A stretch of 64,000 bases of DNA. Source: Paguma larvata (Eukaryota; Chordata; Mammalia; Carnivora; Viverridae). Shown one piece after another: positions 54,001-64,000 of the stretch. Under the pieces are notes generated by a model that had not been told where the DNA came from, made no database searches, and saw nothing but the letters and a program-made list of their open reading frames with translations. Position numbers and translations under genes: made by a program. The stretch's first letter is position 1. Every line of letters starts with the position of its first letter. Where the stretch lies: positions 59,865,312 to 59,929,311 of the forward strand of contig CM057826.1 of the NCBI GenBank assembly GCA_030068075.1, given 5' to 3'.

Positions 54001-57000
54001 CAGCCGTGACAAGCAGCCGAGCACTCGTGCCCACGGTTCCAATAGCAATTACTTGGTGCAGCCTCAGAGCTTTTGTGGACGGAGGTGGAGTGCAAGTACA
54101 TCAAAACGGGGTGGCTCGCACCTCCCACCCTGCTTTTGTTTGTGTAGTTAACTTAGCTTCCTTTATTAATTTATGGAAAACGCTCTCCTGGAGAGCTTCC
54201 AAAGACAAAACAGGACAAAGTGTCATTCTGGCCTCTCTCCACAGGCCCCTGGATTTCCTGGGTAGGTTTTCTTTCCATGAAGCCTCTTCTGGAGGTGAGA
54301 ACACGAGCAGTGTTGGTATTTATAAAGGCGTCTGGTCTCTTGGTTCTTTGAGCCACAGAAATAGGAGAGGTCCGGGGGCAGTAGCAAGCCCCTCTCTGCT
54401 GAATGCAGACACTGTGCCTCTTCTTGATAGAAGGCTCCCGGGGCACCTGGAATGGCACGTCTCCAGGCTCCTGCCTCCCCACCGCCTTTGGTTAGGCCCT
54501 GTCTTGTGCCCCAGGGCTCTGGGCAGCTGGACCTGCCTAATTTAAGTAACCCTCTTGAGGTGATTTGCTCTGCTTTCACGAGGGACATTCCTGTCTCCCA
54601 CCTGAGCCCACTGCCTCTTAAGAACTAAGCGAAAAGCAGTAGTTAGATTTTCAGGTGTTGCAAGGACAGGCGCTCATTCTTAAAGGTTTCATTTCCAGGC
54701 CGCTTGGCCGGGGCCAGACCTCCAGAGGAGAACGCCTGTCCCAATCAGAGCTGAGAAAATTCTGCAGAACCAGGAGGCAGTGTGCTGGGACAACAGCCCC
54801 AGGCCTGTGGCCTGGGGCGAGAGCCGGGAGGGGAGAGCAGACCCGTGACCTTGTTGTAACTGCCCCCCTCATTCTTGGAGCTCTAGAACTCTGGCCTAGT
54901 CTGGCAGATTGTGGCCGAAGCGTGTGGGGGTGGGGAGGGGACAGTGATGATTGTATTATTATAAAGCTAACGTGGGTTGAGAACAGACACGGCGCCACAC
55001 AGCTGGGTTTGTGGCTTCGGTGTTTCTCTAGACCTGAGTCCACCCTACATGGGAACTGGGACTTGGGAGGAGCCGGGACAGAGCAGCCGGTGTTGTCCCG
55101 AGCTTCAGCAGAGAGTCGGGCTGGCTGGGCCCTCCTCAGTTTAAGACCCCACCAGCGGCGGGGGCAGCGAGGCAGGCCTGCCCGGTGACATCCCAGGGCT
55201 TCTGTGGTGGATGCTTGGGAGCCATGTTTTCCTCTCTGATTCACCAGCGAAGTTCAGTTAAACAGGTTTTTTGGGGGAGGACATTTGGCGAGACTTCGAA
55301 AGGTGGAAGATGCAACTGACAAGTGGAGGTAAGGAAAAAAGAGGGGGCATCACAGGAGGGAGGGCCAGTGGGAGTAAATGAATGGAGTAGCTACTGTGGG
55401 ATCTGTCTCAGGAATAGGGGTTTCTCAGTTTGGTGTTAAAGAAGGCGATAAAACTGGCCAGGGCGTCTGGGAGCCTGTGGTCAAGGCCTTGGGGACAAGT
55501 CTGCGCTCACCACGTGGAAGATCTGGTTCTGTCCTTGTGATAATATTTAAGGATGAGACTCGGGCGTGCTCTCAGACCAGATTCCCCTTGGGAAGTTGGA
55601 CACGGAGGGGCCCCGTGCTGACGTGGTGGAGGAGGAGGTGGGGGAGAGGAACGGGAAGCGATTAGTTGGCATCTTGAGGTGGGTCTTGAGGCCCGCCGGC
55701 AGGCCAGAGGCGTTCTTGCTCAGGTGCGAGCCGGCGTGGCCGTGGAGGGCGGGAACCCTCGCTCGGGGATGAGGCAGTGATGTGTAGGTTGGTGTACGCT
55801 GTCTAGTCCAGGCTTCCTGGGAGTTCCAGAGCCTGAGTGGAAAACGTGGCTTCCACGTGGAGAGCTCCTCCTACTGCACACCCCGCCCCCTTGGGGCTGC
55901 CTGTCTGAGCTGTTGGCGCCACCTTCTGGTCAGAGCGGGAACTGTCTGACCGAAGAGTGGACTCTTCGTGACTCCAAGGCCCCGGGGCACTAATACCGGG
56001 TCCCCTGCCCTCTTCTCAGTTTCCTTGACCAATCAGCTAATGCTTATGTGTGCAGTCTCCTCGTAACAACCGCTTTAGTCTCGTCAAGGAAATCTCTTTC
56101 AAACTTTTTGCTTCTCCTTCCCCATCCGTTGCTGTCTTGCTCCCCAGTCTACCCTCGTCCTGGCTTCTTCGAGTCATGCCTACATGAAGGAAAAATGTGG
56201 GCAGACAAAATAACAGACTGCTGCTATCAGCTTCCAGAATTCTTGAAAGCAGAAGTCTCTCCCTAGAAAGTCTCCATCTTTCCTCTTGTCTTCTTTCCTT
56301 GAAGTGGTTGTTTGTTAACTAGGATTCAGGAGAAAGGAGACTATGTCTTCAGTATTTGGGTTTGTTTCCTGGTAGTCCAACAAAATCGCTCTCGACTAAT
56401 TTTTACTGGAAAAGCACAGAGCTTAAACAACGTTATGAATTCAGAAGACTTTTGTGGGGCTGGTTAGGAAACCTCACCATCATTTATAATGTTATTTATT
56501 GAAGGAAAATCTATCCTGAGTTCCCCAAACAACCAACTCCCAAAGGTTTGGAACACACCACTTTTGCGAATTGGACATTTCCTCTGGGTCCTAGATTAAC
56601 AGTCAAAGTGTATTCGTGGATTGATTGGAAACACAAAAGATAAAAAAGAATTCTTAAAACCCCCATGCGCATAGGAACGTTGTCTCCCTCACCATAAATT
56701 CATTTACTGGAAAGCACATGAAGCAGGAAACGCCGGGTGTCTGATTGCGGTTGGAGTTTTCTTGGTGCTTTGAAGCCTGAAGAGTATTCCAGAAGTCCTC
56801 TCTGTTTTCCTTGGGTCCTCGTTTTTTGTTTCCTCATTGTGTGCCAAGATGAAGTCCAGAGGAAAATGTCTGGGGCGAGGGGCTGCTCGGTCCCCGCGGG
56901 GAGCGCTGCAGGAACCCCGCGGTGACCTTCGGGGTGTCGAGGCACTGTGGAGCTCTCTTGGCTGAGTTTCAACTTTGGTCTGAGCACCGATGGATTTCAA

Positions 57001-57542
57001 GAGGGTGAAGAAAGAGTCTTTGGGCGGGGCGGTGTTCCAGTGGGCCAGATTGTGAAAGTCTTCATGAAGCAACCAAATCTATAAATGTGATTTAATGGTC
57101 AGTCTACAGTCAGGGTCCATTGGACCCAGTTTTGGTTCTGAGTTCGGTTTTTTTTTTTTTTCCTCAGCAGTTCTAACGGTCTGTGAAGGTTGCTGTTTGG
57201 TGACTTTGGTCTTTTTAAAGAAATCTTCCAAAGATCAAAGAGGACGCTTACTTTCTAACGAAAACAGAATAACGCCCGTTCTCTCTTGAATTTACCCTAT
57301 GGGACCATTGGAATCATTTATAAACCCGAGATACTTCATGGGGTCTTAGCGATCTTCTTTTTCTTATATCTTGAAACATTTTCCGTTTTATTATCCTAGG
57401 AATTGTCTCATCATTATTACCCATCAATGATTCGTAATCGTTCGATGCTAACAACACTAAAATCGTAAGAAAACAGAAGAGTGATAGAATCACCACCTAG
57501 AAGGACGATGACGTAACAGCGACATAAACCATTATTACTGCA
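54001..57542. other. STC2 upstream flank, no gene seen
   Basis: Mostly single-copy-looking DNA. Frames such as 54006-54545 plus and 54651-55244 minus have no family match and overlap other open frames. 56500-57540 is AT-rich. No promoter pair or exon chain is recognised on either strand. Confidence 0.45.
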
Positions 57543-58193
57543 TTGCCTTTCCGTTTTGTTTGTTTTGCTCTTTTTTCCCCACATAGCGTAGAGAATTACA
57601 TCATCTTTCAAGAAAGTACAGAAGAAGATGGAGGACGCCATCTTTGTTCCTTCCATCGCGTCCAGGTGAGAATTCAGCATTTTTCATTTCCCGCGCAAAA
57701 TGGTAAAGAGAAGAAAACCGACAGAGGGAAATCTTTGATCGTGGCCGGACCCGGCAGAAGAGACGGCAGTGTTGTGGCCTCTGCCGAAAATAGTAAAATT
57801 GCTCATATGGGCAAAACCTCAGACTCCGAGTCTTACAAGATAACAATCTGGGCGAATTTTTGTCAGACTTCTGAATCAATGAATAAACAGTGTCTTTCTG
57901 AGGACAAAGAGGAACCATGATAGTCTCCTCCGGTTAGTCATTCATCAGGAATGATTTCATCACCCGATATTTTGCAACAAGAACCTGGACCGTCCTGTTT
58001 TGCTAAAAGACTGGGGGCCAATATTCTTTTACCTCTTGTGGTGTTTGGTTACCAGAATGTCCCTGATACGGGTCGCAGGGGACAAACGATGAAATCCGAG
58101 GTGTTTACAGAGGCCATCAAAAGGAAATGGATGATACAGAAATGGGGCCGGGGGAGTTATTGGTCTAGTTCTTGCTGGTGTTTGTACGCTTAA
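57543..58193 (+). pseudogene. possible broken coding sequence, unidentified
   Basis: Two frames of 125 and 80 codons (57543-57920 and 57951-58193) lie in the same reading frame. They are separated by consecutive TGA TAG codons and a short open link. The middle has mixed, non-low-complexity composition (for example LQQEPGPSCFAKRLGANILL) rather than the Pro/Arg-rich look of chance frames. Coding-like text seems to resume around the SINE at 58285-58489. I do not recognise the protein. It could be a processed pseudogene, a transposon-derived fossil or chance. No poly(A) tail or flanking repeat is evident. Confidence 0.25.
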
Positions 58194-58284
58194 AAATAAA
58201 AATGCTTTGCAAATGCGGAGAAAAGAAGATGTACGTGTTTAAGAAACTGATGAGCCGTCAGAGGTTTCAAAAGGAACTGATTTT

Positions 58285-58489
58285 TTTTTAATGTTTATTT
58301 TTTTATTTTTGAGAGGGAGAGACAGAAAGCATGAGCAGAGGAGGGACAGAGAGAGAAGGCAACCGAGGATCTGAAGCAGGCTTCGTGCTGACAGCTGATA
58401 GCCCAGCGCGGGGCTCGAACTCACGAACCATGAGATCGTGACCTGAGCTGAGGTCGGAAGCTTAGCCAACTGAGCCCCCCAGGGCCCCC
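58285..58489 (-). mobile_element. SINEC-type SINE
   Basis: This minus-strand copy has tail, (GA)-rich tract, core and head. A 15-base duplication with two mismatches (AAAGGAACTGATTTT / AAAGGAGCCGATTTT) lies at 58270-58284 and 58490-58504. Confidence 0.94.
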
Positions 58490-58713
58490 AAAGGAGCCGA
58501 TTTTATCAAGCGCCAGTGCACGAAGAACCAGAAAAAATGGTAAGCTGGAACTTACTGGAGATTTACTTGGATTCGGTATTGATAAGATGGGTTTGTGCCA
58601 GGTTCCTGCATCAGCCGAGGAGCAGTTAGTTCACGCGGCGACATCGCACATTTTGGGTTTATATGCCTTCAAAGTCAGGAAAAAGAGAACGAAAAGTTTG
58701 CTATATATTTAAA

Positions 58714-58928
58714 AAAAATTTTTTTTAACATTTATTTTTGAGAGACATAGAGACGGAGTATGAGCAGGGGAAGGGCAGAGAGAGAGAGAGGGAGATACAG
58801 AATCTGAAGCAGGCTCCAGGCTCCGAGCCGTCAGCACAGAGCCCGACGCGGGGCTCGAACTCACAGACCATGAGATCATGCCCTGAGCCGAAGTCAGTGC
58901 TTAACCAACTGAGCCACGCAGGTGCCCC
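58714..58928 (-). mobile_element. SINEC_Fc-type SINE
   Basis: A full minus-strand copy. AAGTTTGCTATATTTAAA at 58929-58946 repeats AAGTTTGCTATATATTTAAA at 58694-58713, with a two-base length difference. Confidence 0.95.
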
Positions 58929-58946
58929 AAGTTTGCTATATTTAAA

Positions 58947-59859
58947 CCATTACATTTCGTAACAAAGTTTTAAACACGATTCCTCTATCATTACTTCTAT
59001 AAATCACTCATATGTCTTCGTGTGGCTTTCTTGGAGTGTGTGTCGGGGCCCCGGGGAGTGGGCCGGGAACACGAGGGCATGAACAGACAGGTGGTGAGCT
59101 GGATGGTTTGGTGCGGCTGGGCAGGGTGGTGTTTGTGGAGGAGAGAACTCACAGTTGTGCACCCGAGGGCCCGGTGTGGCTGCTTCGTCGCCAAGTAACG
59201 GAAAACCCAGTGCAAAGTTTTAAACGAGAGGGGCAAGCACGTTACCCCTCAGTTCAAGCCAACCAGCGTGTGCATGTGAGGAGTGAGGGGCGAAAATGAC
59301 GGCGGCCTAGGCCTCTATTTTACCATTCCCACCTGCACCTGCCCCGGGTCCCTCCCCACCTCGTCCTCTCCGCCTCGTTCAGCGTACCCCCACATTTCTG
59401 GTTGCTCCAGCAACCCCCCCTGCCAGCAGTCATCTTTGATATGAAAATGAGTCATTTTCTCCTCCCTTCGTGCTTCCGCATGGAATTTATCACGGATTTA
59501 TTTCTGATGGCCGAACACGTATGCTTCCGTTCACCTCCCTCCGTTGCTACCCGTCCAGGTCGTCTCTGTCTTGTAGAGTGTTGTGGGATTGACCAGCTGG
59601 CCTTCTGCTTCCCCTTCCGCTCACCAGCACTCTCTCCAAATTCTCTGCACTGTAGCCGGATTAAAGAAAAACCAAACCAACCAACAAAAATAAACCCCAA
59701 ACCAAATCATACCCTCTGTTGCTTAACTCCGAAGGCCTCCTTAGAATCAGTCTCACACTCCTGACCATGGACGAGGCGGCCCTGCAAAAGCTGGCTCTGC
59801 TGGTCTTGAAGACTTCATGGGGGCTGCTCTCAGCCTCACCCATTCCCTTCCGGCACCTT
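58947..59859. other. intergenic sequence, no gene seen
   Basis: Nothing recognised. 59683-59705 is an A/C-rich run (CCAACCAACAAAAATAAACC). Confidence 0.4.
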
Positions 59860-60090
59860 CTTTCTATACTACAAGCAGGCCAACCTTAGACCTGAGGGCC
59901 CTAATGCAGGCCGTTCCCGTAAACCAAGGCCTTTGCTCAGTTATTACCTTCTTCATTTATTTAAATCGTTTGCTGTGTCTTATTCTTTCTTCCACCCAAA
60001 ATGAATTCTAAGTTCCCTGAAGGAGGGTATGTCGTATGCCATGTTCACCTGCTACAGTCCCTGACTCACAGCAGATTAAGTGTGTGTCTG
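59860..60090 (+). repeat. L2-like LINE fragment
   Basis: It shows the L2 3'-end style text: AATGAATTCTAAGTTCCCTG, AAGGAGGGTATGTCGTATG and a CACCTGCTACAGTCCC segment. Family assignment is from memory of the consensus order. Confidence 0.5.
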
Positions 60091-60309
60091 GGGTGTGTGT
60101 GTGTGTGGCTATTGGATGACAAAAGGCCTCCCGGTTCATTGGCAGAACGAGGACTTAGGGAGGAGAAGGCCGGGCGGGTGGGGAGGGGTGAACTGAAGGC
60201 TTAGCAGGCATCCTTCCTACTCTTGTGGCGTTTCATAGTTCAGCCCAGGCCCTGCTCCCATATGCTTTGTGCTGGAATCACTTGTGGGCTGAAAGTGCTT
60301 TTGTGCGTA

Positions 60310-60420
60310 GTACGCCTTTAAACCTTGGGAAGGACAGAATTCTTACTCTCATTTTACTGCTGAAAACCTCAAGCTCAGCGATTGTTGCTCAAGGCACACA
60401 CAGCTGGAAGGATCCAAGGC
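60310..60420 (+). repeat. MIR SINE fragment
   Basis: MIR centre: TCTCATTTTACTGCTGAAAA, then GCTCAAGGCACACACAGCTG. Confidence 0.65.
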
Positions 60421-60549
60421 CAGATTTGGACATGAGTATTCAGATTCCCAGATCTTCGTATTTTATTCTTGTTCTGGAAGTCCTAACCCACTTCTCCATC
60501 CCTACCAAGGGACAGTCAGGTTTATTACTGCAAAACGCTTTCTTTCTTT

Positions 60550-60754
60550 CTTTTTTTTTAATGTTTCCTTTTGAGAGAAAGAGAGAGTGTGAACGGGGGA
60601 GGAGCAGAGAGAGAGGGAGACCCAGAATCCAAAGCAGGCTCCAGGCTCCGAGCGGTCAGCACAGAGCCCGACACGGGGCTCGAACCCACAGACCGCGAGA
60701 TCATGACCTGAGCCGAAGTCGGAGGCTTAACCGACTGAGCCACCCAGGCGCCCC
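60550..60754 (-). mobile_element. SINEC_Fc-type SINE
   Basis: A full minus-strand copy with an intact head (GGGGCGCCTGGGTGGCTCAG in the sense direction). The target duplication is short and uncertain. Confidence 0.95.
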
Positions 60755-61394
60755 AAGGCACTTTCGTTTTGATGCCGATCAAAGTGAGTTTAGTTAGCTT
60801 GATGGTCGAAGGAACTCAGTACCCATGTATGTGTATATAATACTAACATATATATATTTACTCCCTAAGATCTTAAAACCTTGAAAAAGTCAGAACTAGG
60901 AAGAGAGACAAGTGAAAGAGAGAAGATTAAAAGAAAGATCTCAGAAGAAAGGGATGGAAAGGAACAAAGGTGAGATTATAATCTAAAAGGAAGCCAAAGA
61001 ATATATTCAGAATCTTCTTGTTTTTTTGGCAAGGTTACAAACCAAAGAAATGGGTAACAAGATAAATTAGGCACACAGAAGTAAAGCAAGAAGGCTGATA
61101 ATTGATGGGGAAAAAAGGGAGAAGGGGAAGGCAGAGGTGAGAGAGGCTGGCCGGAGGGGGTACTCCGTGATTACAGCAGGAGTTTGCCTGCTTGCAATGC
61201 TTGTGATCGTCTGCTTGTGATGTTCGCTGGAGGCCCGACACGCGTTTGGTGTTGAGGAGAGACAGAAAAGAGGAAGGTGTTGGGCCCTCGATGTTAGCTG
61301 ATGGCGGAAATGAAGGAGAGCGAGGAGAATTCATCTATGGAATGTGCAGGTGGGGGTTACTGTCTAGGTGGGTGAGGCGAGCTGGGGCTTTGGG
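60755..61394. other. intergenic purine-rich sequence, no gene seen
   Basis: 60890-61020 is strongly purine-rich (GAAAGAGAGAAGATTAAAAG). No feature is recognised. Confidence 0.45.
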
Positions 61395-61560
61395 CCAAGA
61401 TGCTCTGAGGTTGAAATCTCAACCTTGAAAGTGATTAGCTGTGTGACCGAGGCCAGGTGACTTAGCCTCTCTGGGCTTCAGTCTGTTCAACATAAGCCCA
61501 CGGTTAATACTCTGTACTTGATAGTGTTGTAGAAACCGTGACCTTCTGTGGCTTTGGGCA
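61395..61560 (-). repeat. MIR SINE (reverse) fragment
   Basis: Reverse MIR text: GATTAGCTGTGTGACCGAGG, then GTGACTTAGCCTCTCTGGGC and TTCAGTCTGTTCAACATAAG. Confidence 0.78.
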
Positions 61561-62559
61561 CCTTCGGGTCCTCAGAAGTCAGGAAACAGTTGGTGAGCTT
61601 CCCTCTCCTACCCTGGTTCAAGGGGCTCCATCTAGACAGTGAGACTGGGGTGGATTTCATCTGGGGGCAGCTGCGTGGGTAGGAAGCGGGTGCGTTTTTA
61701 TTCGCAGGTTCCCGTGTGCAGTAACTTCACCACATTTGCTTTTGAAAAATGCCTTAATGGACTGCTCTAGGAGAAGGAGAAAAATCTTTCACTCGTATGT
61801 GTATGCCATTCACATGGTATTTTTAAAGATTTATTTTTGTGTGTTCATGATGTTCTTGAATAATGTTTCCATAAGTACGGTCAAAGATAAAACTCGCACG
61901 GTGCGCAAAATCTGGTCATGCATATTTTAGAGTGTGACCGTCTTTTGGCCAGCCTTCGGCTCCATTTGCCGAGCTCCTCACTGGCCGTGTTTCCTGAGGA
62001 GGGCTTGCTTCAGCTGGCACGCCGATCGGGGAACTTCTGAGCACAGGCTCGGCTCATGGTGGTGTCCTCCGCCCGGGTCACCCCGTTCCCCTTTCCCGCT
62101 CACCGAGCCAGTGGCGGCCAGGCTCTTCTGTCCGTCACTGAGTCAAGAGATAGCTGATGAGCACCTCGGCCATGCCAGGTGCCGTGCTGGGCTTGGTGGC
62201 ATGTAGCCGTAAACGGGATGGGCAAGGTCGCCGGCCTCAGGCAGCAAAGGAAATAATGAGAAGGTACGGCGTCTAAGGGCCTGTATCAGTGAGGGTGGTT
62301 TGGGATGACCTGCCTGAATGGGGATCGCATCTTGAATGGCCCAGAAAACGTAAATGACACGAAAGGCCGCCACACGAAGGTCAGGAGAGGCTGCTTCCAG
62401 GCGGAAGCAGGTGAGTAAGTGCAAAGGCCCTGAGGTCGGCATTCAGTTTGGCTAGTTTGGTGAACCTAAAAGAGGTTGGTGTGGCTGGAGCCTAGTGAGT
62501 GATGTCTGGAGACTGGCAAGAGATGAGTAGTTCAGGGCCAACAGCCACAGTCGGGGATA
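61561..62559. other. intergenic sequence, no gene seen
   Basis: 62395-62500 looks like an old L2/MIR-class segment (GCAAAGGCCCTGAGGTCGG). The remainder shows nothing recognisable. Confidence 0.4.
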
Positions 62560-62880
62560 CGGATATCTTACTTGGCCTGGGCTGCTACCACCGGGTACCA
62601 CAGACCGAGGGGCTTAAACAGCAGGCACGTATCTCTCACAGTTCTGGAGACTGGCCGTCTGAGCTCAGGGTGCCAGCGTGGTCGGGCTTCGGGAGAGCAC
62701 GGTTCCTGGCTTGCCGATGGCCGTCTTCTCGCCGTGTCCTCACCTGGTGGAGAGAGAATGAGAAAACGAGCTCTCTGGTGCCTCTTCCTATAAGGGCGGC
62801 AGTCCCTTCACCATGAGGGTCCCACCCCCTTGACCTGGTGTCACCCTCACTACCTCCCAGAGGCCCCGCCTCCAGATGCC
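62560..62880. repeat. old mammalian interspersed repeat (family not named)
   Basis: The text GGGTACCACAGACCGAGGGG, CTTAAACAGCAGG, CTCACAGTTCTGGAGACTGG and TCTTCTCGCCGTGTCCTCAC has the order of a very common old mammalian repeat that also ends with a CCCCACCC-type block. I recognise the text but not the family name with certainty. Confidence 0.65.
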
Positions 62881-64000
62881 ACCGCGGGGCACCCACAGGC
62901 GTCAGCGCTCCAGATGCGGAGGAGAGCGCAGCAGTTGTGGACGCCTGCCTCCGTCCCCGCGCGGTTCTGCCCGGGTCTCCGGGTTCCCCGGGCCGGCTTC
63001 TGACCTGGAAGGAAGGTGCGTCTCGGCCGCAGCAGACCCAGCAGCAGGCGGAGTTTGAGAGTGAGGAGCCCCCCACGAGGAACGCGGAGACTTGGTGGAA
63101 GCTGAACAGAGAGCGCACCTTGGTCAGGCCTGGCCAGGGGGAGCCGAGGTCCTTCGCACCGCCCGCTCGGGCCTTGCTGCGCAGGGCGGTGAGACACCTC
63201 ACCGCTGTCTGTGCTGCTCTTACGCTTCCAGAAGCACGGTCCTCCGGTGGCCTTCTCTGTCCCAAGGAGGGCACCAGGGTCCCGGTGATCTAGGTGACGA
63301 GGGTGCCGCGGAAGGGAAGTTTCTGGGCTCTTCCTCTCTGAGGCGACTCTCCATGCCTCTGAGCCCCAGCCCGTCCCGGGTTCCCTTTTCTTGTCCCCTG
63401 ACTGCTTGTGGCTGCTTCCGTCCTGTACACACCGTTTCGCTTCATTCTTTAGCAGTTTCTGCAAACGGAGACGCATTCTTTCCAAGTGAACGCTAAGCTT
63501 CCTGAAGTTGGGTCGCTTCTGTCGGCCGCTCACAGTTCTGGACGCAGCAGAAGCTCTTGGCAAACATCGGTCCGCTGAATCAAATTGGCCTGTGATTCTG
63601 GCCCATCAGCTCACCGAGGACCGGCGCGGGTCTGTGGGCTGGGTCTGTGTTTGGACGATTTTTGTCAGAATCCCCAGCCATCGGTCACCTTTGTGGTTTT
63701 CGCCATATGTGCGTTCCACCGCGTAATTCCTCGCTTTCTCCTTTTTTTTTTTTTAAATTGGCTCATGTTTTTCACTTACAGAATGAATTTCAGCAGGAAA
63801 CTCGAGAGCACGACTTGTGCATGAAAACCACGATCCCTTCCCATAAATAAAAGGTGACTGCAAAAAAGAAATCCAAATCTCTGAAATAGAACGCGTGTGT
63901 CTCTTGCCCCACGAACCGTCTCTCCGGGGGTGATACGCAACCTCACGCTTTGGGGAGTTCTGCTTTATAGGACAGGTGGGGGTGCGTTTAGGAAAATGGC
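62881..64000. other. intergenic sequence, no gene seen
   Basis: 62880-63300 is CpG-rich, with overlapping frames on both strands up to 237 codons that match nothing recognisable. The last 500 bases are ordinary noncoding text. Confidence 0.45.

Noticed and set aside
1419..60640. tRNA-like sequences within the SINEs as tRNA genes
   Set aside because: They are the tRNA-derived heads of SINEC elements with tails and target duplications, not functional tRNA genes.
62850..63563. 237-codon minus-strand frame
   Set aside because: Starts inside an old repeat region, is Arg/Pro-rich and competes with open plus frames. No protein recognised.
1..64000. CRISPR arrays, operons, phage or bacterial defence systems
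   Set aside because: The window is a mammalian nuclear genome with spliced genes and carnivore SINEs. The direct repeats seen are transposon target duplications or microsatellites.

Overview
The window is mammalian nuclear DNA from a cat-like carnivore (Felidae or a close feliform). About two dozen copies of the carnivore tRNA-Lys-derived SINE are present, all of the feliform type: a head like GGGGCACCTGGGTGGCTCAG, a TC-rich middle and an A-rich tail. A 5'-truncated L1, old L1 fragments and many MIR copies are also present. There are no bacterial-style genes or operons, and nearly every open frame is short and accidental.

One protein-coding gene is recognisable and complete: STC2 (stanniocalcin-2), on the minus strand. 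Its four coding exons are 51807-51957, 49560-49702, 47091-46880 and 41904-41502. They join in frame into a 302-residue secreted glycoprotein with consensus splice sites at every junction. A long 3' UTR probably runs down to a distal AATAAA at 38365-38370, with a G-rich tract just beyond it on the transcribed strand. A CpG island (about 50.7-54.0 kb) covers exon 1 and the promoter. It carries ATF4-type motifs, as expected for a gene induced by the unfolded protein response. The exact transcription start cannot be read from sequence alone.

Layout: 1-38 kb is intergenic DNA downstream of STC2, dense in SINEs, MIRs and L1 pieces. From human synteny (memory) this side faces NKX2-5. It contains one enhancer-like motif cluster near 13.1-13.26 kb, a perfect CRE at 15.48 kb, a three-unit TGACTC/CCAAT array at 25.9 kb, a perfect 15-bp hairpin at 27.65 kb and C-rich/G-quadruplex tracts. 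38.3-52.3 kb is STC2. 52.3-64 kb is the upstream flank, with a coding-like but unidentified broken reading frame at 57.5-58.2 kb and three SINEs.

I found no undescribed multi-gene system. The most useful leads are regulatory (the 13.1 kb cluster, the ATF4 motifs, the 3' UTR hairpin) and structural (nested and tandem SINEs with target duplications, and a 25-kb SINE-free zone centred on STC2).
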